Shown piece by piece: positions 45,440-58,526 of a stretch of 64,000 nt of DNA. Both the position numbers and the translations under genes were made by a program. A model generated the notes under the pieces. It did no database searches, was not told the origin of the DNA, and worked only from the letters and a program-made list of their open reading frames with translations. The stretch spans positions 9,734,001-9,798,000 of the forward strand of contig NC_057793.1 of assembly GCF_014905175.1 (NCBI RefSeq), in the 5' to 3' direction. The stretch's first letter is position 1; the number at the start of each line of letters is the position of its first letter. This DNA comes from Aphidius gifuensis (taxonomy: Eukaryota > Arthropoda > Insecta > Hymenoptera > Braconidae).

Positions 45440-47188
45440 ATGAGTAGTGTTAGCAGTATTGATATTTCTAAGTCAACAGATGAGCTGTGGAAGGATATTT
45501 ATCCGGAGTTATGTGAACTAATCGGAAGCAATAATCCACAGGTATGAAAGTTTTCTATTTTAAGTGAGCACATGTTTCGAGATATATACATATATATATA
45601 CACATATATCTTTTTTTTACTTTTTTCTCCAAGTTTAAGTTTATTGATTTTTTATTTTTTTTATTCGTGATTAGATCTATTAAATTATTTAGTTCGATTT
45701 GTTTTTTTATTATTTTTTTTTTTTTTATCAATTCATATGGTCTTTTTTGAGTAATATGGTGTAGGGTTATTTTACTGTAAAGTCAAAAATTTTGCATTTA
45801 AGATGAAATGGCTCCAATTTTTTTGAGACAGTAAAATAACACTTTCGTTCAAATTTCATATAATTTTTCTTCACGTAAAAAAAATACAAAAATAATTAAT
45901 TCATCTCGTTTATATTTATTGTTACAGCCGAGTCATCAAGTGCATGTTGACATGGAGCCAAATTTGACAGAGCTGTCGGTGGATAATTTGATACCATGGC
46001 CCACGGTATCATCCACACAAATGTCATTGCCATCACCGTCTCCAGTATATTCATCTGCACCACGAGTACCAGTGACAGTTGGACTAGGAGCCCAACAAAA
46101 TTATCACCACGTGGCACAGGCATCATCAGGGCAGTATCACAACAATTTGGTTTCTGGGACACAAGCATCAATGGGTCCACACAGATATCCAATGACGTAC
46201 ATGAAGGAGAACTATGCACCAAGACCTACCCTTCAGTACCATCGTGGACAGATGCATCCAGCCAGCCATCCTTATGCACATGGTACTCGTGCCAATCACA
46301 CCATAACGAGCGGGCCAATGCATTCACTTGAGAATGGATCGCCTCAACGCATGCCTGCAGGTGAATAAATTTTTTAAAACTTATTTTTAATAAAAAAAAA
46401 AAAACATAAATTTATTTAACATAATAATAATAATAATAATATTTTAATAATAAATTTTTATTTTGTATGAATTACAGGAAACACATCCAAAAAACCAAGA
46501 CGAGATAGGACAACATATACTCGTGCTCAGCTGGAAGTTTTGCAGGGATTGTTTGATAAGGACGAATACCCAAGCATAGGTGATCGAGAAGAGTGTGCTA
46601 GGAAAATTAATATTGACGAAGCTCGAGTCCAGGTAATGAAATAATTGAATATTAATTAATTTTTTAAAATATTTTTTATATAAAAAATATTGAATAATTG
46701 ATGATGATTGAAATTAATTTTAATTTTATGTTTATATGTTTTTTTTGTTAAAGGTTTGGTTTAAAAATCGTCGTGCAAAATGTAAGCAACAAGGTACACA
46801 ACAAAAAAAACCAGATTCAACAACAAACAATTTTACATTATCAAATGGAAATGAAGCAAGAGAGCAAATGGCACCAATGTTGACAAATAATGTATATCCA
46901 TTGCCAATAGGAAGTGTTGGTAGTAGTGCAAGTAGTGTAAGTAGTGCAAGTAGTGCGACTATTCCAACACCATCACCACAAAATCCAGATGCACCAACAC
47001 TATCATCAACATCATATCAACATAGTGTACATCAGCTACATGTTGATTATAGTCATTCTTGGGTTGTTCCAACAGTAACACCTCAGACTTCAGTACCTAA
47101 TAATAACAGTCAATATACTGGCTATTACAATAGTCATCAATATTCATATCCTGGTTATTATCAACCGTACAATTGTAATTATAATTAA
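45440..47188 (+). CDS. divergent Otx-like homeobox protein
   Basis: Nuclear DNA-binding transcription factor. Four exons, 45440-45541, 45928-46360, 46478-46632 and 46754-47188, 374 residues, phases consistent. The homeodomain spans residues about 186-243: RRDRTTYTRAQLEVLQGLF, YPSIGDREECARKINI, then VQVWFKNRRAKCKQQ. Lys at position 50 (WFKNRRAK) and the RAQL...KCKQQ ends point to the Otx/orthodenticle class. Helices 1-2 differ too much from the nearly invariant Otd domain for this to be the main otd gene; a second, fast-evolving paralogue such as an otd2-type gene is likely (inference). The intron splitting the homeodomain before VWF matches Otx and other paired-like genes. The C-terminus is Ser/Pro-rich, then Tyr-rich (GYYNSHQYSYPGYYQPY). 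Start: first ATG; 5' UTR likely from about 45.1 kb. Confidence 0.85.
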
Positions 47189-50119
47189 CTATAGCAATTT
47201 CCCAATGACGATTTGTACATATAAATAAATTGTATATATATTAATATTATAAATAAAAAATATCTAAATTTAACTTAATAATTGTTGTTAATTTTTTAAT
47301 TATTTGTTAATTAATATTTTACATTTTATCTTGTGTTTTTCTAACAATTATTTTTACATGACTTGACCAGTATGATTTTTTTTTTTTTTTTAGTGTAACA
47401 GCTATGATGGTATTTTTATTTTAACGGTGAAAAAAATCGTAATTATTAAGGGCTATTTTCTGCAGTACGCATGACTGTATGAATTTTGGGTTCCAGCAGG
47501 CGACCTATTTTGGTCGTGCGATTTTCATCTCTCTGGGGCCGTTGATGTCGAAAATATTCGTACGCTACTTGCCACAACACAGCGGTAGGATATACTATTT
47601 ATAATCTTGCAACCAAGAAGACTAGAAACCGCCAAGTTCTCTTGCTTGCAAGTTGCAACGAACAAAACTCAGATCTTGCAACACTGTAGATGTTTTTTCC
47701 ATCCACGTGCTTATTTTATTTGACGAATGGAAGACACCAAGTCCATGAAAGAGAAGGCTCAACGTATTGTGGTGTTGCCAAATTTTTATGCCCATTTTTA
47801 TCAAAAATTTTATATTTAAATTGCATTTATTGTTTTAACGCCAACACTGGGTATTATCAATTTTTTTTTTTTTTTTTAAATAACTCCTTTTTCGATGAAT
47901 AAATTAGTAGAAAAAAAATCAATACAAAATTTAGTTACAACGAATGAAAATGTAGGTGGTTTGGGGCCTTTTTTCATTCGCAATTTCAACAAAAAATATC
48001 TCAAAGCGAAATATACCTCCCAATTTTCATGATAAATTATTTTTTCTTAATAGAAATTAGAAAAAAATTTAATTTTGTAAATTGAAAATACTGAAATTTT
48101 TTATACAGGTTTATTTTATAATGTAAAATAAAAATTTTTCATTTAACTTTTTAAAAGTAATTTAATTTTAATTCAATATTATTTTTTTTTAAGTAAAAAA
48201 TAACTTCCAGATTGTCATGCACAAATTTCTCGAGAATTTTACCAAGAAAGTTGTGGCGCTTCGTCATGATGTAATTTACAGAAAAGCTTGCAATTTTTAT
48301 ACATGGACTTATTATATACATTTTTTTTTTTTTTTTAATCAATCTTTTTCTTGTATTTTCTTTTCTATTGTCTGATCTTATCTTTAATTAAAATGAATTT
48401 CTCATAAAAGTTCCTATGTGCAAATTGAAACATAAGGTACAAAACTTTTATAAAAATTATTATTTTATTTATAAATTATTTAAATGACTTTTAATAATAG
48501 TATTCACGTTTTTAATCAAGCTGAAAATGGATGACAACAATACTGTTACAATTAAATTTCCATGAAGTAATACTATTGAAGCTATTAATTAAACTAATGA
48601 TAATACTGGTACAAAATTCATAAATTTATTGCAACACGCATACAAAAGTAATCAACATTATGATATTTAATTTATATCAACTTGATCAATTTAACAATAA
48701 TAAAATAATAAAAATATACAAAAATAATTATCATAATTAGCCTTTAATTTTTGTTTTTTTTTATTCTTTTTGTTTGATTATGGATAACTTTGTTAATCTT
48801 AGAGAGGTTATAATGAATTTTGCATGAGGTGTTATGCAAGATAAGTATTATACCAAGATAAATTAATTTGTCTCTTGTGGAATACTAATAAGGTCGTTAT
48901 ATTTTATTTTACCAAAATATACTCTGCAGCTTTCATAGATCTTTGAACGGAAGCACCTGAAAATCATTTTAGAAAAACCGATATATATATTTGCAAATTG
49001 AGAATTATAATATCCACATGGCTATTTCGAATTTTCCATACTTCAATACAAATTTATTTTAATTGATGAACTTTATGCTTCTTAATTATTTATCAAATCA
49101 ATTTTATGGAATCATTAAATAAATATAAATAACAATTAAAATCAAATAAATATAATAACAATTAAAAAAAAATTTATAAATCGTACAACTATATTTTTTT
49201 TGTATTTAAAAAGAAACAATTTTGTTCTAAATATATTTAAAACAAAACTATAATAAAAAGACAATAAAAACCAGTATTAAATAATATTGACAATAATATT
49301 TTTCTTTCTCATATTATATCATGATAATAATAGTTATTTTTTATTCATTTTTAATTATTGTTTTTTGGGATATTTTAAAAAATTTCAAAAGACAAATAAT
49401 ACAATCAAAAAAATAAAAAAACAATTTAAAATTTTAAAAATTTTAAATACTTATCTGCAATTGTTAAATTAAATTAATTAATTTTCCTAATCTTTATTTA
49501 AACACAAAATAATAATAATAATAATAACTAAACATTTAAAAAAAATTTTTTAATTTTTCAAGTACGTAAAAAAAAATAAATAAATAAAAACCTTCCATTT
49601 GCAACAGGTGTAAAAGTATGAAATTGCATTGAGTGACTGGTTACAGTATAGACAGTTAAAAATATTTCAAGTATATTTCTATGCTGCAGTTCACATTTGA
49701 AATAAACATAAATTCAATAAACAAAAAAAAAAAATATGCGTATATAATATGCATAAAACTTTATTAATTATTATAATAACAATGCAACAGACTAACCTCA
49801 ACAAAAATTCATGAATCAAATGATTCGGTTGTGGGTAGCCATGTGGTGTAAATAGAACACGTGTTGTGTATATTCAATTGGTAAATTTTAAATAATAAAA
49901 TTAAATTGACGCAAATTGATGTTAGTATCCAAAACATTATTATTGATAATTTACATTGAAAATGTATGACCTTGTTTTCTTTTTTTTAACAGCATAAATG
50001 ATTTTTTTTCATGCCAAAAGATGTCAAAATCGAAAAGAATTGTAATTTAAAATCGAAATTGTACAAATTAATCTAAATATTTATCTACAGCTTTTTGTTA
50101 CATCATTTACAAAATAAAT
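47189..50119. other. long intergenic region
   Basis: 3' flank of the homeobox gene at the left, 3' UTR of NDUFAF6 at the right. A GC-richer block at 47.45-47.77 kb (GCAGGCGACCTATTTTGGTC, TTGCAACACTGTAGATG) looks like old repeat or element debris. Elsewhere AT-rich with A and T tracts; no gene recognised. Confidence 0.45.
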
Positions 50120-51377
50120 TTACCATTTTTTAAATAATTTGTCAATGAGAAGTTTAGCAGGTAACATATTTTCTTTTTTCGCTAACTCTGGTGAATAAAT
50201 ATTGAAGTCAACTTTTTGTAATTTATCGAGATATCTTTCTACGTTTGATGCAGGCAAAAAAATTGTTGATACATCTTTATTTATTTTTCCTCTCAATGAT
50301 TTTGCCTGAAACAAAAAAAAAAAAATAGCATATCTATATTTCACATTCATTCAGTTTCTTAAAGTAACTTGAATAAGTTAGTGGTGATCCTGATGAGATC
50401 CAAATTTAAAAAGACACAAATAATTATAAATTTCAAATCGATAACTTTATTAAGAAAAAAAATATATAGATTTTGTATTCAAGTTGACACTGACCTTGTC
50501 AAGATGCTGCTTTGCTCTAGATGATACTTCAAAAATTACATCACTCAGATTTTTACTAGCTTCACCACGAAAAACTGATTCTGTTGACACTGAATTTTCC
50601 ATCAGTATGTCTTGTGGCAACACAAGAACTCTTTTCTGGGCATGATAAGGAATTGATCTAATTAAAGTTACAATTCCTTGTGCTTTTCCCAGATGACTTG
50701 CTACATGATCAACATGAACATCTTTTAAATTTTTAGCCTCAAGTATTAAATAATACAAAGGTGAAACTGTTTCTTCTGAATATTTTTCTACATCAGAAAG
50801 ATTTAAAAACATTCCTGACTTCCATTTTTTCCATCTAGCATCGAGTAACCGCTGAAAATATCTTTTAGATAAATTTTGAGTTTTTAAAATCTGAAATATG
50901 ATAAAATAATTAATCAATTGTTGTATTTTTTTATTTTTAAATTGCTTCTTCATCTATTTTTCTAATTACCCGATGAAGTTCTAATGGCACTGGAGCTTCT
51001 GGTGGATTGTCGGAATAAATTTTGGCTAAAGTATCATTCCAAAAATGATATCTCATTTCTTTTATTGTCTCTTGTTGGCTTTGATCCTGGACAAGTGCAA
51101 TTTCAACATTAAAAGCACGAATCGCGATAGCTGCTGGTATCAAATTCTTTGGTAATAATAATGTACATAAATAATTTTCGTAATCATTGTGCCTGGAAAA
51201 TAAACATAGTACTATTATTATGTAAACATTTTTAATATGTTAATTATTAAAAATAAATTTAATTCAATACCTAACTAGATCCAAGCAATATTTTCCAGGA
51301 TTTTTCGATTGAGCATTGACTGATGATGAAAATAATCTCAATGATTTAATTGTACATAACAAAGTTGATTTATTCAT
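50120..51377 (-). CDS. NDUFAF6: complex I assembly factor 6 (NDUFAF6)
   Basis: Mitochondrial protein of the squalene/phytoene-synthase-like fold required to assemble respiratory complex I (sicily in Drosophila). Four exons on the minus strand: about 51271-51377, 50970-51192, 50495-50890 and 50120-50305, total 303 residues. The N-terminus (LLCTIKSLRLFSSSVNAQSK) looks like a mitochondrial presequence. Family segments: DYENYLCTLLLP, AIAIRAFNVEIALVQDQ, MRYHFWNDTL, VPLELHRILKT, RWKKWKSGMF, then YLILEAKNLKDVHVDHVASH and LGKAQGIVTLIRSIPYHAQK. The Asp-rich catalytic motifs of true synthases are absent, as in other members. The C-terminus ends LLIDKLFKKW. Length matches the family. Confidence 0.93.
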
Positions 51378-53013
51378 ATTGATTTTTTAATATCTTACTA
51401 TTATTTATTTAAATTTATTTAGATATTTATTTCTATTGTTTATTGTCAGCTAAACGTAAGTCATAACCTCCATTTTTTATTTTTATTATTTCTACAGATT
51501 AAAATCATATATGATCGAAATAAATGATCTATTGACATACTAGAATGAATCTTGTGTTCATACAATTCATCTCATTCTGCAAAATTTATAAATTTATAAT
51601 TTTTTAATTGAAAAATTTAATTGTTAATAATTAAGTACTGATAATTTATCACTTTAACTTATTTGTAAAAACAAATAGTTTTTATATATATTTTTATCAG
51701 AATGTTTTTGGATAATTTTAATTAATCACACTCATTGTTGACATTAGTTGACATTGTTGTTTACTTGTTATTGTTGAATAATTGTTTTTTAGTATTTTGA
51801 AAGATACGTGTTATTGTTTATTTACGTGTTTAAGGAGGATGTTCACTGTACAGAATTTCCGTGCAAGCCTAGTTTAATTATAACTGGTGATTTTTGATAT
51901 ATCACTAGAAAGTCTAGTTTATTCTTAGTTACATATTGTCCCATTACTAATGTAATTTTAGAATTTAGACCAGATAATTAAAAACCATTTCTAAATAAAT
52001 TATTTATTGAATAGTTTATTGTAATTTTTAATAATTAATTTATAGATATATCTTCAATAATTTTCTTGTAAATTAGAATAAACGAATAAAAACCAAGAAA
52101 AAATTATCAATCTTTCAATGTGTTGTAAATAAAACTAAATTTTTGTTTTTTAGAGTTTTAACAAGTTTTAAACAGTTTTTTAAACTTATTTCTCTATTAC
52201 AGTAAAAAAAAAAAACAAACAATAAACAAATTCGGAAGCGGGGGACACACAATCGGCGCATCATTTTGGCGCAGGAGTCAAAAAATGTTAAAATGCTGGT
52301 CAAATGTTTATAAAAAAAAATGTTTATGAATGAATTATCTTAAATATTCATGAAATAATTATCTTAAATGTTTATAAAATAATTAAAAGAATGGTAAAAT
52401 GTTTATACGTAATTTAAAAATTTTAATTTCCAGACTTTTGTGCATCTGCGCGATCAGAATGCGCAAAAAAAAATAAAAGCAGACAAAAGAACGTTGCCGC
52501 AGAAATCGGTTTTTTATTTGCGCCGGCCAGAACAGGCCAAAACATAACTAAGAAGGGGTGAAAAAAAGAAAGACAAAAAACACAAAAAAGTCCCAATAAA
52601 TAATAATAATATAACATCGCAAAAGCGTCAACACTGATCAACACAAGTACACAACACATTTGTCGGCCTTGAGGAACTACATAATTCACCCGGTAAACCA
52701 TTTTTCTCAATAAACTTAACAATTTTTAACGATAAGAATATCATTATTAATATTAATTTTAGTAAAATAAAACTCAAATATAAACATAATTATTAAACAA
52801 TAAATAACCATAAATTAAATCGTAAAAAAAAAGTTTTTTTTGTTGAACTTATGCGTGGTTACGAATTCCGAAAACTAAAAAATATATTTACATTCATATC
52901 ATTATTATAATAATTATAATAGTATTAATAGTATTTTAAATTTTTTTTAACAGTTAATAAAAAGACAAACAAAAAAAAAAAAGAATTTGGAAAAATTTAA
53001 CGACTAATGAGAT
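51378..53013. other. intergenic, divergent promoters
   Basis: Between the divergently transcribed NDUFAF6 and NVL genes. GC-richer patches at 52.23-52.30 kb and 52.43-52.70 kb (GCGCAAAAAAAAATAAAAGC, TTGCGCCGGCCAGAACAGGC) may be the NVL promoter and 5' UTR or element remnants. No separate gene supported. Confidence 0.4.
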
Positions 53014-56000
53014 ATGACTGAAGTTATTCCAAAAAAAATGGCAAGATTAAATTCATCAGTTGATGTTATACCAATTCAAGGTTCAAGTAATGAGGATTCC
53101 CCAAAATTTCTTATGAGCAGAAGAAATAACAACATGAACAGAAGAAATCATAGCAGGATTCGTGATCCTTCAATAATAGAGCGTGTTAAAGAAGTAAGAA
53201 TATTTATTTAATTCATTAATGCTTTATATCTGATTGTAAAATTTTATAGGTTAAATATGCTTTTAACATAATAGCCCTTTGTTTATTACAATTGTTGTTT
53301 TTTTATTTTTGCAGTATCTTGTTCAAAATGAAGACAAAGTTTACATTGACGTGGCAGAAATGGCTGTCAGCTTGAAAAAACAATATAGTCGTGACTATAA
53401 GAACAGAAAAGATGATGTCTTCAAGGAATTGGTACGTCGTGCTTACGATGCAATAACAGAATCATTTTCCAGAAATAGTGACGTTGATGACATTGATGAT
53501 ATTGATGACATTGATGACGAGGAAAACGATGAAGAAGAAGACGTCGAGGTTGAGATCCAGGTATCTAAAAATAAACATTATTAAAATCATAATAAATTAT
53601 TGAATTTGAATGATTCTAATTATCTTGACTTTCAGTCTGACAGCGAAATGCCGAGCAATGATCTAAGTGACCGCTTAATGAGAGAGTACAAGAAAACATT
53701 AAATGATCTTACTGCTAAAAATGGTAGTGACAAAGAATTAATTGACATTAGTAGTGATGATGATAATGACAATGATAATAATAGTACTACTGTCATTGAA
53801 AGTACACCTAATAATAAAATAAAACAAATGAAAAATCATGAAATTTCATTATCAGCTAAGTCACCATTGACAAGGATAAATCATAATTGTCTTAATCCTA
53901 AAATAAAAGCATCATCAACAAAAACATTTACACCTGATGTTAAAGCACGTGAGGCTACAGTTTTTAGCAGCAATAATGCTAAAGTTAATGATAAAGTTAT
54001 TAATGACAATACTGACAAATGTAAAAAAAGATCAAGAGATAAATCAGCTGATTCAACAGGTGGAGGTCCAATATTAAAAAAGAAAAAAGAAATTGGTACA
54101 CCATCATTATCATCTTCATCATCATTTGCCATAACACCACAAGAAAAAAAATATAAATTTTGTGATATTGGTATAAATGATAATGTATTGGATAGTCTTT
54201 GTCGTTTATTATTACATATTAAACATCCAGAATTATTTAAACAAATTGGTTCAACACCACCACGTGGTATATTACTTCATGGACCACCTGGTTGTGGTAA
54301 ATCATTACTTGCACATACAATTGCTGGTGAATTAGATATACCATATTTAAAAATAGCAGCACCACAATTAATTGCTGGTGTATCAGGTGAAAGTGAATCA
54401 AGAGTACGTGATATATTTGATCAAGCAGTATCACTTGCACCATGTGTATTATTTTTAGATGAAATTGATGCAATTGCACCAAATCGTGCAAATGTACAAA
54501 GAGAAATGGAACGTAGAATTGTTGCACAATTATTATCATGTCTTGATGAATTAAATTTTAAAGAAAATGGTAATAAAGTATTAATACTTGGTGCAACAAA
54601 TCGTCCAGAAGCTATTGATCCAGCTTTACGTCGTGCTGGTAGATTTGATCGTGAAGTATCAATTGGTATACCAGATAAAGAATGTCGTGCTAAAATACTT
54701 GAAGTTCATTTAAAAAATGTTACACTATCTGATGATGTTGATATACTTAAAATTGCAGCACAATCACCAGGTTATGTTGGTGCTGATTTAGTATCATTAA
54801 TAAGTGAAGCAGGAATTGCTGCTGTTGAACGTGCCTTCAAGAGTTTAGTTAATGAAAAAAAACAATTGAATAATACAAATGATATAAGTATTATTGATAA
54901 TACAAATACCACAAGTACAATAATTGAAAATGTTAATAATAAAGAAACAAAAAGTACAAGTAAAAATAATAATACAAATGATTTAATATCAACAATAAAA
55001 TTACAAAAAAATACAAAAAAATTATCTGAATTATTGGAAATTTTACACAATGAAATACCAATATCAGATGATAATTTAAAAAAATGGAAAATTGAATATA
55101 TTGATTTTGAAATAGCATTTAAAGTTGTACAACCATCATCTAAAAGAGAAGGTTTTGCAACAGTACCAGATGTAACATGGAATGATATTGGTTCATTAAA
55201 AGAAATACGTGAAGAATTACAAATGGCAATACTTGCACCAGTTAAATATTCTGATGACTTTAAAAAATTTGGATTAACAACACCAACTGGTGTATTATTA
55301 TGTGGACCACCTGGTTGTGGTAAAACATTATTAGCTAAAGCAATTGCAAATGAAGCTGAAATTAATTTTATATCAGTTAAAGGACCAGAATTATTAAATA
55401 TGTATGTTGGTGAAAGTGAAAAAGCAGTTAGACAATGTTTTATACGTGCTAGAGATTCAGCACCATGTGTTATATTTTTTGATGAAATTGATGCATTATG
55501 TCCAAAACGTAGTGATGGTGATAATTCATCAACATCAAGAATTGTTAATCAATTATTAACTGAAATGGATGGTGTTGAAGGAAGAAAAGGTGTTTATCTT
55601 ATGGCTGCAACAAATCGTCCAGATATTATTGATCCAGCTGTTATGAGACCAGGAAGATTTGATAAAATATTATATGTTGGATTACCAACACCTGATGATA
55701 GAGTTGATATATTACGTGCATTAACTAAAAATGGTACTGTTCCTAAATTTTCTGATGATATTAGTATTGAAGATGTTGGAAAAAGTGAAAGATGCAATGG
55801 TTATACTGGTGCTGATTTAGCTGGTCTTGTTAGGGAATCATCAACTGCTGCACTCAAAGAATCAATGGCTAATTCAACAAAGCTCAATCAAATTTACATG
55901 AGACATATTGACATTGCATTTACTAAAATACGACCATCTGTTCATGAAAAGGTAATTAAATATTTTTTATTAATAATTTTAATTTATATAAATTTATATT

Positions 56001-56466
56001 AATCTTATTTGTCATTTTTTAGGAGGCTAAAAATTATGAAAAATTGCGAAAACAATATACTGTTATGAAACCAAAGGTTGTTGAAAATTCAGTTAAGAGT
56101 ACACCAGAAATTTCAAAAGCTGATCAATTGGAATCATCAATAAATGAACAGTCTGATAATTTAAAAGACCAACAACTAGAATCAGTAAAGAATGATGAGC
56201 CTGAACTTTCAAAAGATAATCAACCAGAACCATCAAAAAGTGATGATCTAGTTGAAACCTCAAAAAATGATGAGTCTGAACTCTCAAAAAATGATCAATC
56301 AAACACATCAACAAATGATGAACCAGAAACATCAAAAAATAATCAACAAGAAACTTTGAAAGATGATCAATCCAAAATTTCAACTAAAGAGAAATTAGAT
56401 ATTTCTAATAATGAAAAATTCGAAACAAGTGTTGCTGATACAGAAGTTGAAGCCATGGAAACGTAA
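53014..56466 (+). CDS. NVL: NVL, nuclear VCP-like AAA ATPase
   Basis: Double-AAA ATPase acting in 60S ribosome biogenesis and nucleolar function (smallminded in Drosophila). Four exons, 53014-53193, 53315-53560, 53636-55951 and 56023-56466, 1061 residues. The N-terminal winged-helix-like part (YLVQNEDKVYIDVAEMAVSL, VFKELVRRAYDAI) precedes an acidic and Lys-rich linker. AAA-1: Walker A GPPGCGKS near residue 357, Walker B LFLDEIDAI near 414, sensor GATNRPEAIDPALRRAGRFD. AAA-2: Walker A GPPGCGKT near 698, Walker B IFFDEIDAL near 754, MAATNRPDIIDPAVMRPGRFD. All catalytic residues are present. The last exon adds about 120 residues of low-complexity Ser/Lys/Asp/Glu repeats (units like SKNDQ and EPETSKN), unusual for the family. 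A GAYGAYATT microsatellite encodes an Asp/Ile run near 53.48-53.52 kb. Confidence 0.95.
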
Positions 56467-56738
56467 AATATTAATTTCAAAACGATTCAGCAAATAACTA
56501 TACTTTTGCTACAATTATTATTTCTTTTTCTCTTTAATATTCAACTGTATTTTTTTTTTTTTTTTTTCTTTGTTTTTGTCATTTTTTTATTCCATTTATT
56601 TTAAACATTTTTCATTCAAATTTCATACATGATATTGTAAAGTAAAAATATTTAAAATAAAAAAAAAAAAACACTTTATCATAATCAATAAATAAAAAAT
56701 AAAAATACTATAATAATTTTATGAATATTTATTTAAAA
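56467..56738. other. shared 3' region of NVL and KIFBP
   Basis: 272-bp gap between convergent stop codons, with T15 and A12 tracts and AATAAA-like signals for both strands (about 56.69 kb plus; about 56.55 kb minus side). Confidence 0.5.
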
Positions 56739-58526
56739 TTATGCTGTTAATTTGAGTTTTGTCATTTTTAATGATAAAAGATTAGCAAGATCTTTACAAA
56801 CACTTAATTCAGCTTTCATAAATTCAGCAGCATCAGCATGTCTTTCACAATAATCAACTAAAAATTTATAAGCATCAATACTATTTTTTAAATTATCAAT
56901 TTGTATATTTTTATCAGTTGTTATAATTTTATTTGATAATGTACCAATATGAAAATATGAAAATAATGCAGGACGTACAATATCATCAGTAAATTCTTTA
57001 ACTGGTTCAGATGATTCTGTTTCTTTTAATGAATCTAAAAACATTTGATAATATTTAATACCAGATATTGATAAATGATTAATTTTTTTAATTGCATGAT
57101 TTGTTGGTCTTTCATCACTTGTTTTTAATTTATCCAATTTAATATCTAATATTGCTGTATGAATTTCACCAAGTTCAATCCATACTTGACGACATATTGA
57201 TTGATAATATTTTGGATTTAATTCTTTAACAGCATCTTCAAGTACATCAATTCTACGTTTATGCATTTTAGCACGATTATCATCATCATTCTCAAAAAAT
57301 GCAAGATATTTATATGATTGTGAAATATCTTGTATTATTGCAATATAATCAGATGCATGTGTCTCCAATGCATAATATTTTTTAGCTTCATCAAGCCATT
57401 TTTGTACATTTAAAAATACTTTTTTAGCATCATTAAAATCTAATAAATATTTATCAGTTATTTGTAATGATATATCATTTATTTCTTTATCAAATTTATC
57501 AAATTTCATTTCATTTAATGTTTCTTGTGGTATATCTTGTGTTTTATCAGTATCATCATCATCTGTTTTTTCATCATCCATATTTTCAGTTGCTTCAATG
57601 AGTCTATCTCTTGACATATTCATCAATAAAATACCATATTTTGCCCAACAACGTGATACATCAGCACTTCGATGTTGAAATTGTTCCAATTTAGCTCCTT
57701 TAATTTCATCAGAATCATCATTTTCTTGATTTAATTTATCTTTGTATATATTTAAAATATGTGATGATGCTGCTAAATGATGTAGTGCCTGAGTAAAGTG
57801 TTTTCTTTCCATTAAAAATTGTGATAGTGTTGCTGCATTTAATGACCAATCTATGTGGTCTAAATCAGATGTTTCAAGTTGTCTTTTTAATGTCATATGA
57901 CAATATAATGCTGATTTTTGATGATCCTTATTGACACCACTTATTTGAGCTAAATAAAATAATGTAAGTGTATGAAGTTTTTCTAAAACTTGAATTGGAG
58001 TTGGTTCATCAGTATTATCAATGCCAAATAATTCTGACATACCAATTGGTTTTTTATTATCAATTTGTTGATTTTTATAATTTTTATAAATATCACTTGA
58101 TTTATCAATAAATATTTTAGCTTTTTCAAATTCACCCCATTGAAACCAAATAATAAATAATTGATTAAATGCACTTAAAGTTGGTAATATTGATTCTGCT
58201 TCTAATTCATGATCTTTTAATATTTCAATGCATCTTGTTAAATTTTCTTCAGCTTCTTTTAATTCTTCATTATCAATACAAATTATTCCAATATTTAGAT
58301 AAACAATTGACAACATTGATATTATTTTAATATTATAATCTGTACTGTTACGTATATTTTCAAGTGTTACTATCATTTCTTTGAGGATATTTGTTGCTTT
58401 ATTTTTTGATTCTGTATTTGCAATATCCTCAGGATGTGATGGATTTTGAGGCTCATCTAAAAATTTACGAACTTTTAAATATTTTTCCCGCATATCGTCA
58501 AATAATTCTTTGTTTATGGAACTCAT
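56739..58526 (-). CDS. KIFBP: KIF-binding protein (KIFBP)
   Basis: Tetratricopeptide-like protein that binds a subset of kinesin motor domains and blocks microtubule binding; needed for axon growth in other animals. Single exon, 595 residues, start at the ATG giving SSINKELFDDMREKYLKVR. Family landmarks: NIGIICIDNEELKEAEENLT, LFIIWFQWGEFEKAKIFIDK, LHTLTLFYLAQISGVNKDHQ then KSALYCHMTLKRQLE, DWSLNAATLSQFLMERKHF, AASSHIL, and near the C-terminus SYFHIGTLSNKII and FLVDYCERHADAAEFMKAEL. An acidic insert (MDDEKTDDDDTDKTQDI) sits between TPR arrays. The gene is intronless, unlike its neighbours, which could reflect intron loss; it otherwise matches family length. Confidence 0.92.
   Translation of the reverse strand: MSSINKELFDDMREKYLKVRKFLDEPQNPSHPEDIANTESKNKATNILKEMIVTLENIRNSTDYNIKIISMLSIVYLNIGIICIDNEELKEAEENLTRCIEILKDHELEAESILPTLSAFNQLFIIWFQWGEFEKAKIFIDKSSDIYKNYKNQQIDNKKPIGMSELFGIDNTDEPTPIQVLEKLHTLTLFYLAQISGVNKDHQKSALYCHMTLKRQLETSDLDHIDWSLNAATLSQFLMERKHFTQALHHLAASSHILNIYKDKLNQENDDSDEIKGAKLEQFQHRSADVSRCWAKYGILLMNMSRDRLIEATENMDDEKTDDDDTDKTQDIPQETLNEMKFDKFDKEINDISLQITDKYLLDFNDAKKVFLNVQKWLDEAKKYYALETHASDYIAIIQDISQSYKYLAFFENDDDNRAKMHKRRIDVLEDAVKELNPKYYQSICRQVWIELGEIHTAILDIKLDKLKTSDERPTNHAIKKINHLSISGIKYYQMFLDSLKETESSEPVKEFTDDIVRPALFSYFHIGTLSNKIITTDKNIQIDNLKNSIDAYKFLVDYCERHADAAEFMKAELSVCKDLANLLSLKMTKLKLTA

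Noticed and set aside
45896..46331. Alternative frames over the second homeobox exon
   Set aside because: The frame joining all four exons through the homeodomain accounts for this sequence; the others are shadows.
52423..52722. 99-codon minus-strand frame near the NVL promoter
   Set aside because: Hydrophobic low-complexity product, no similarity recognised; overlaps the likely 5' region of NVL.
54237..55118. Minus-strand frames across NVL
   Set aside because: Antisense shadows of the AAA domains; composition is hydrophobic noise.
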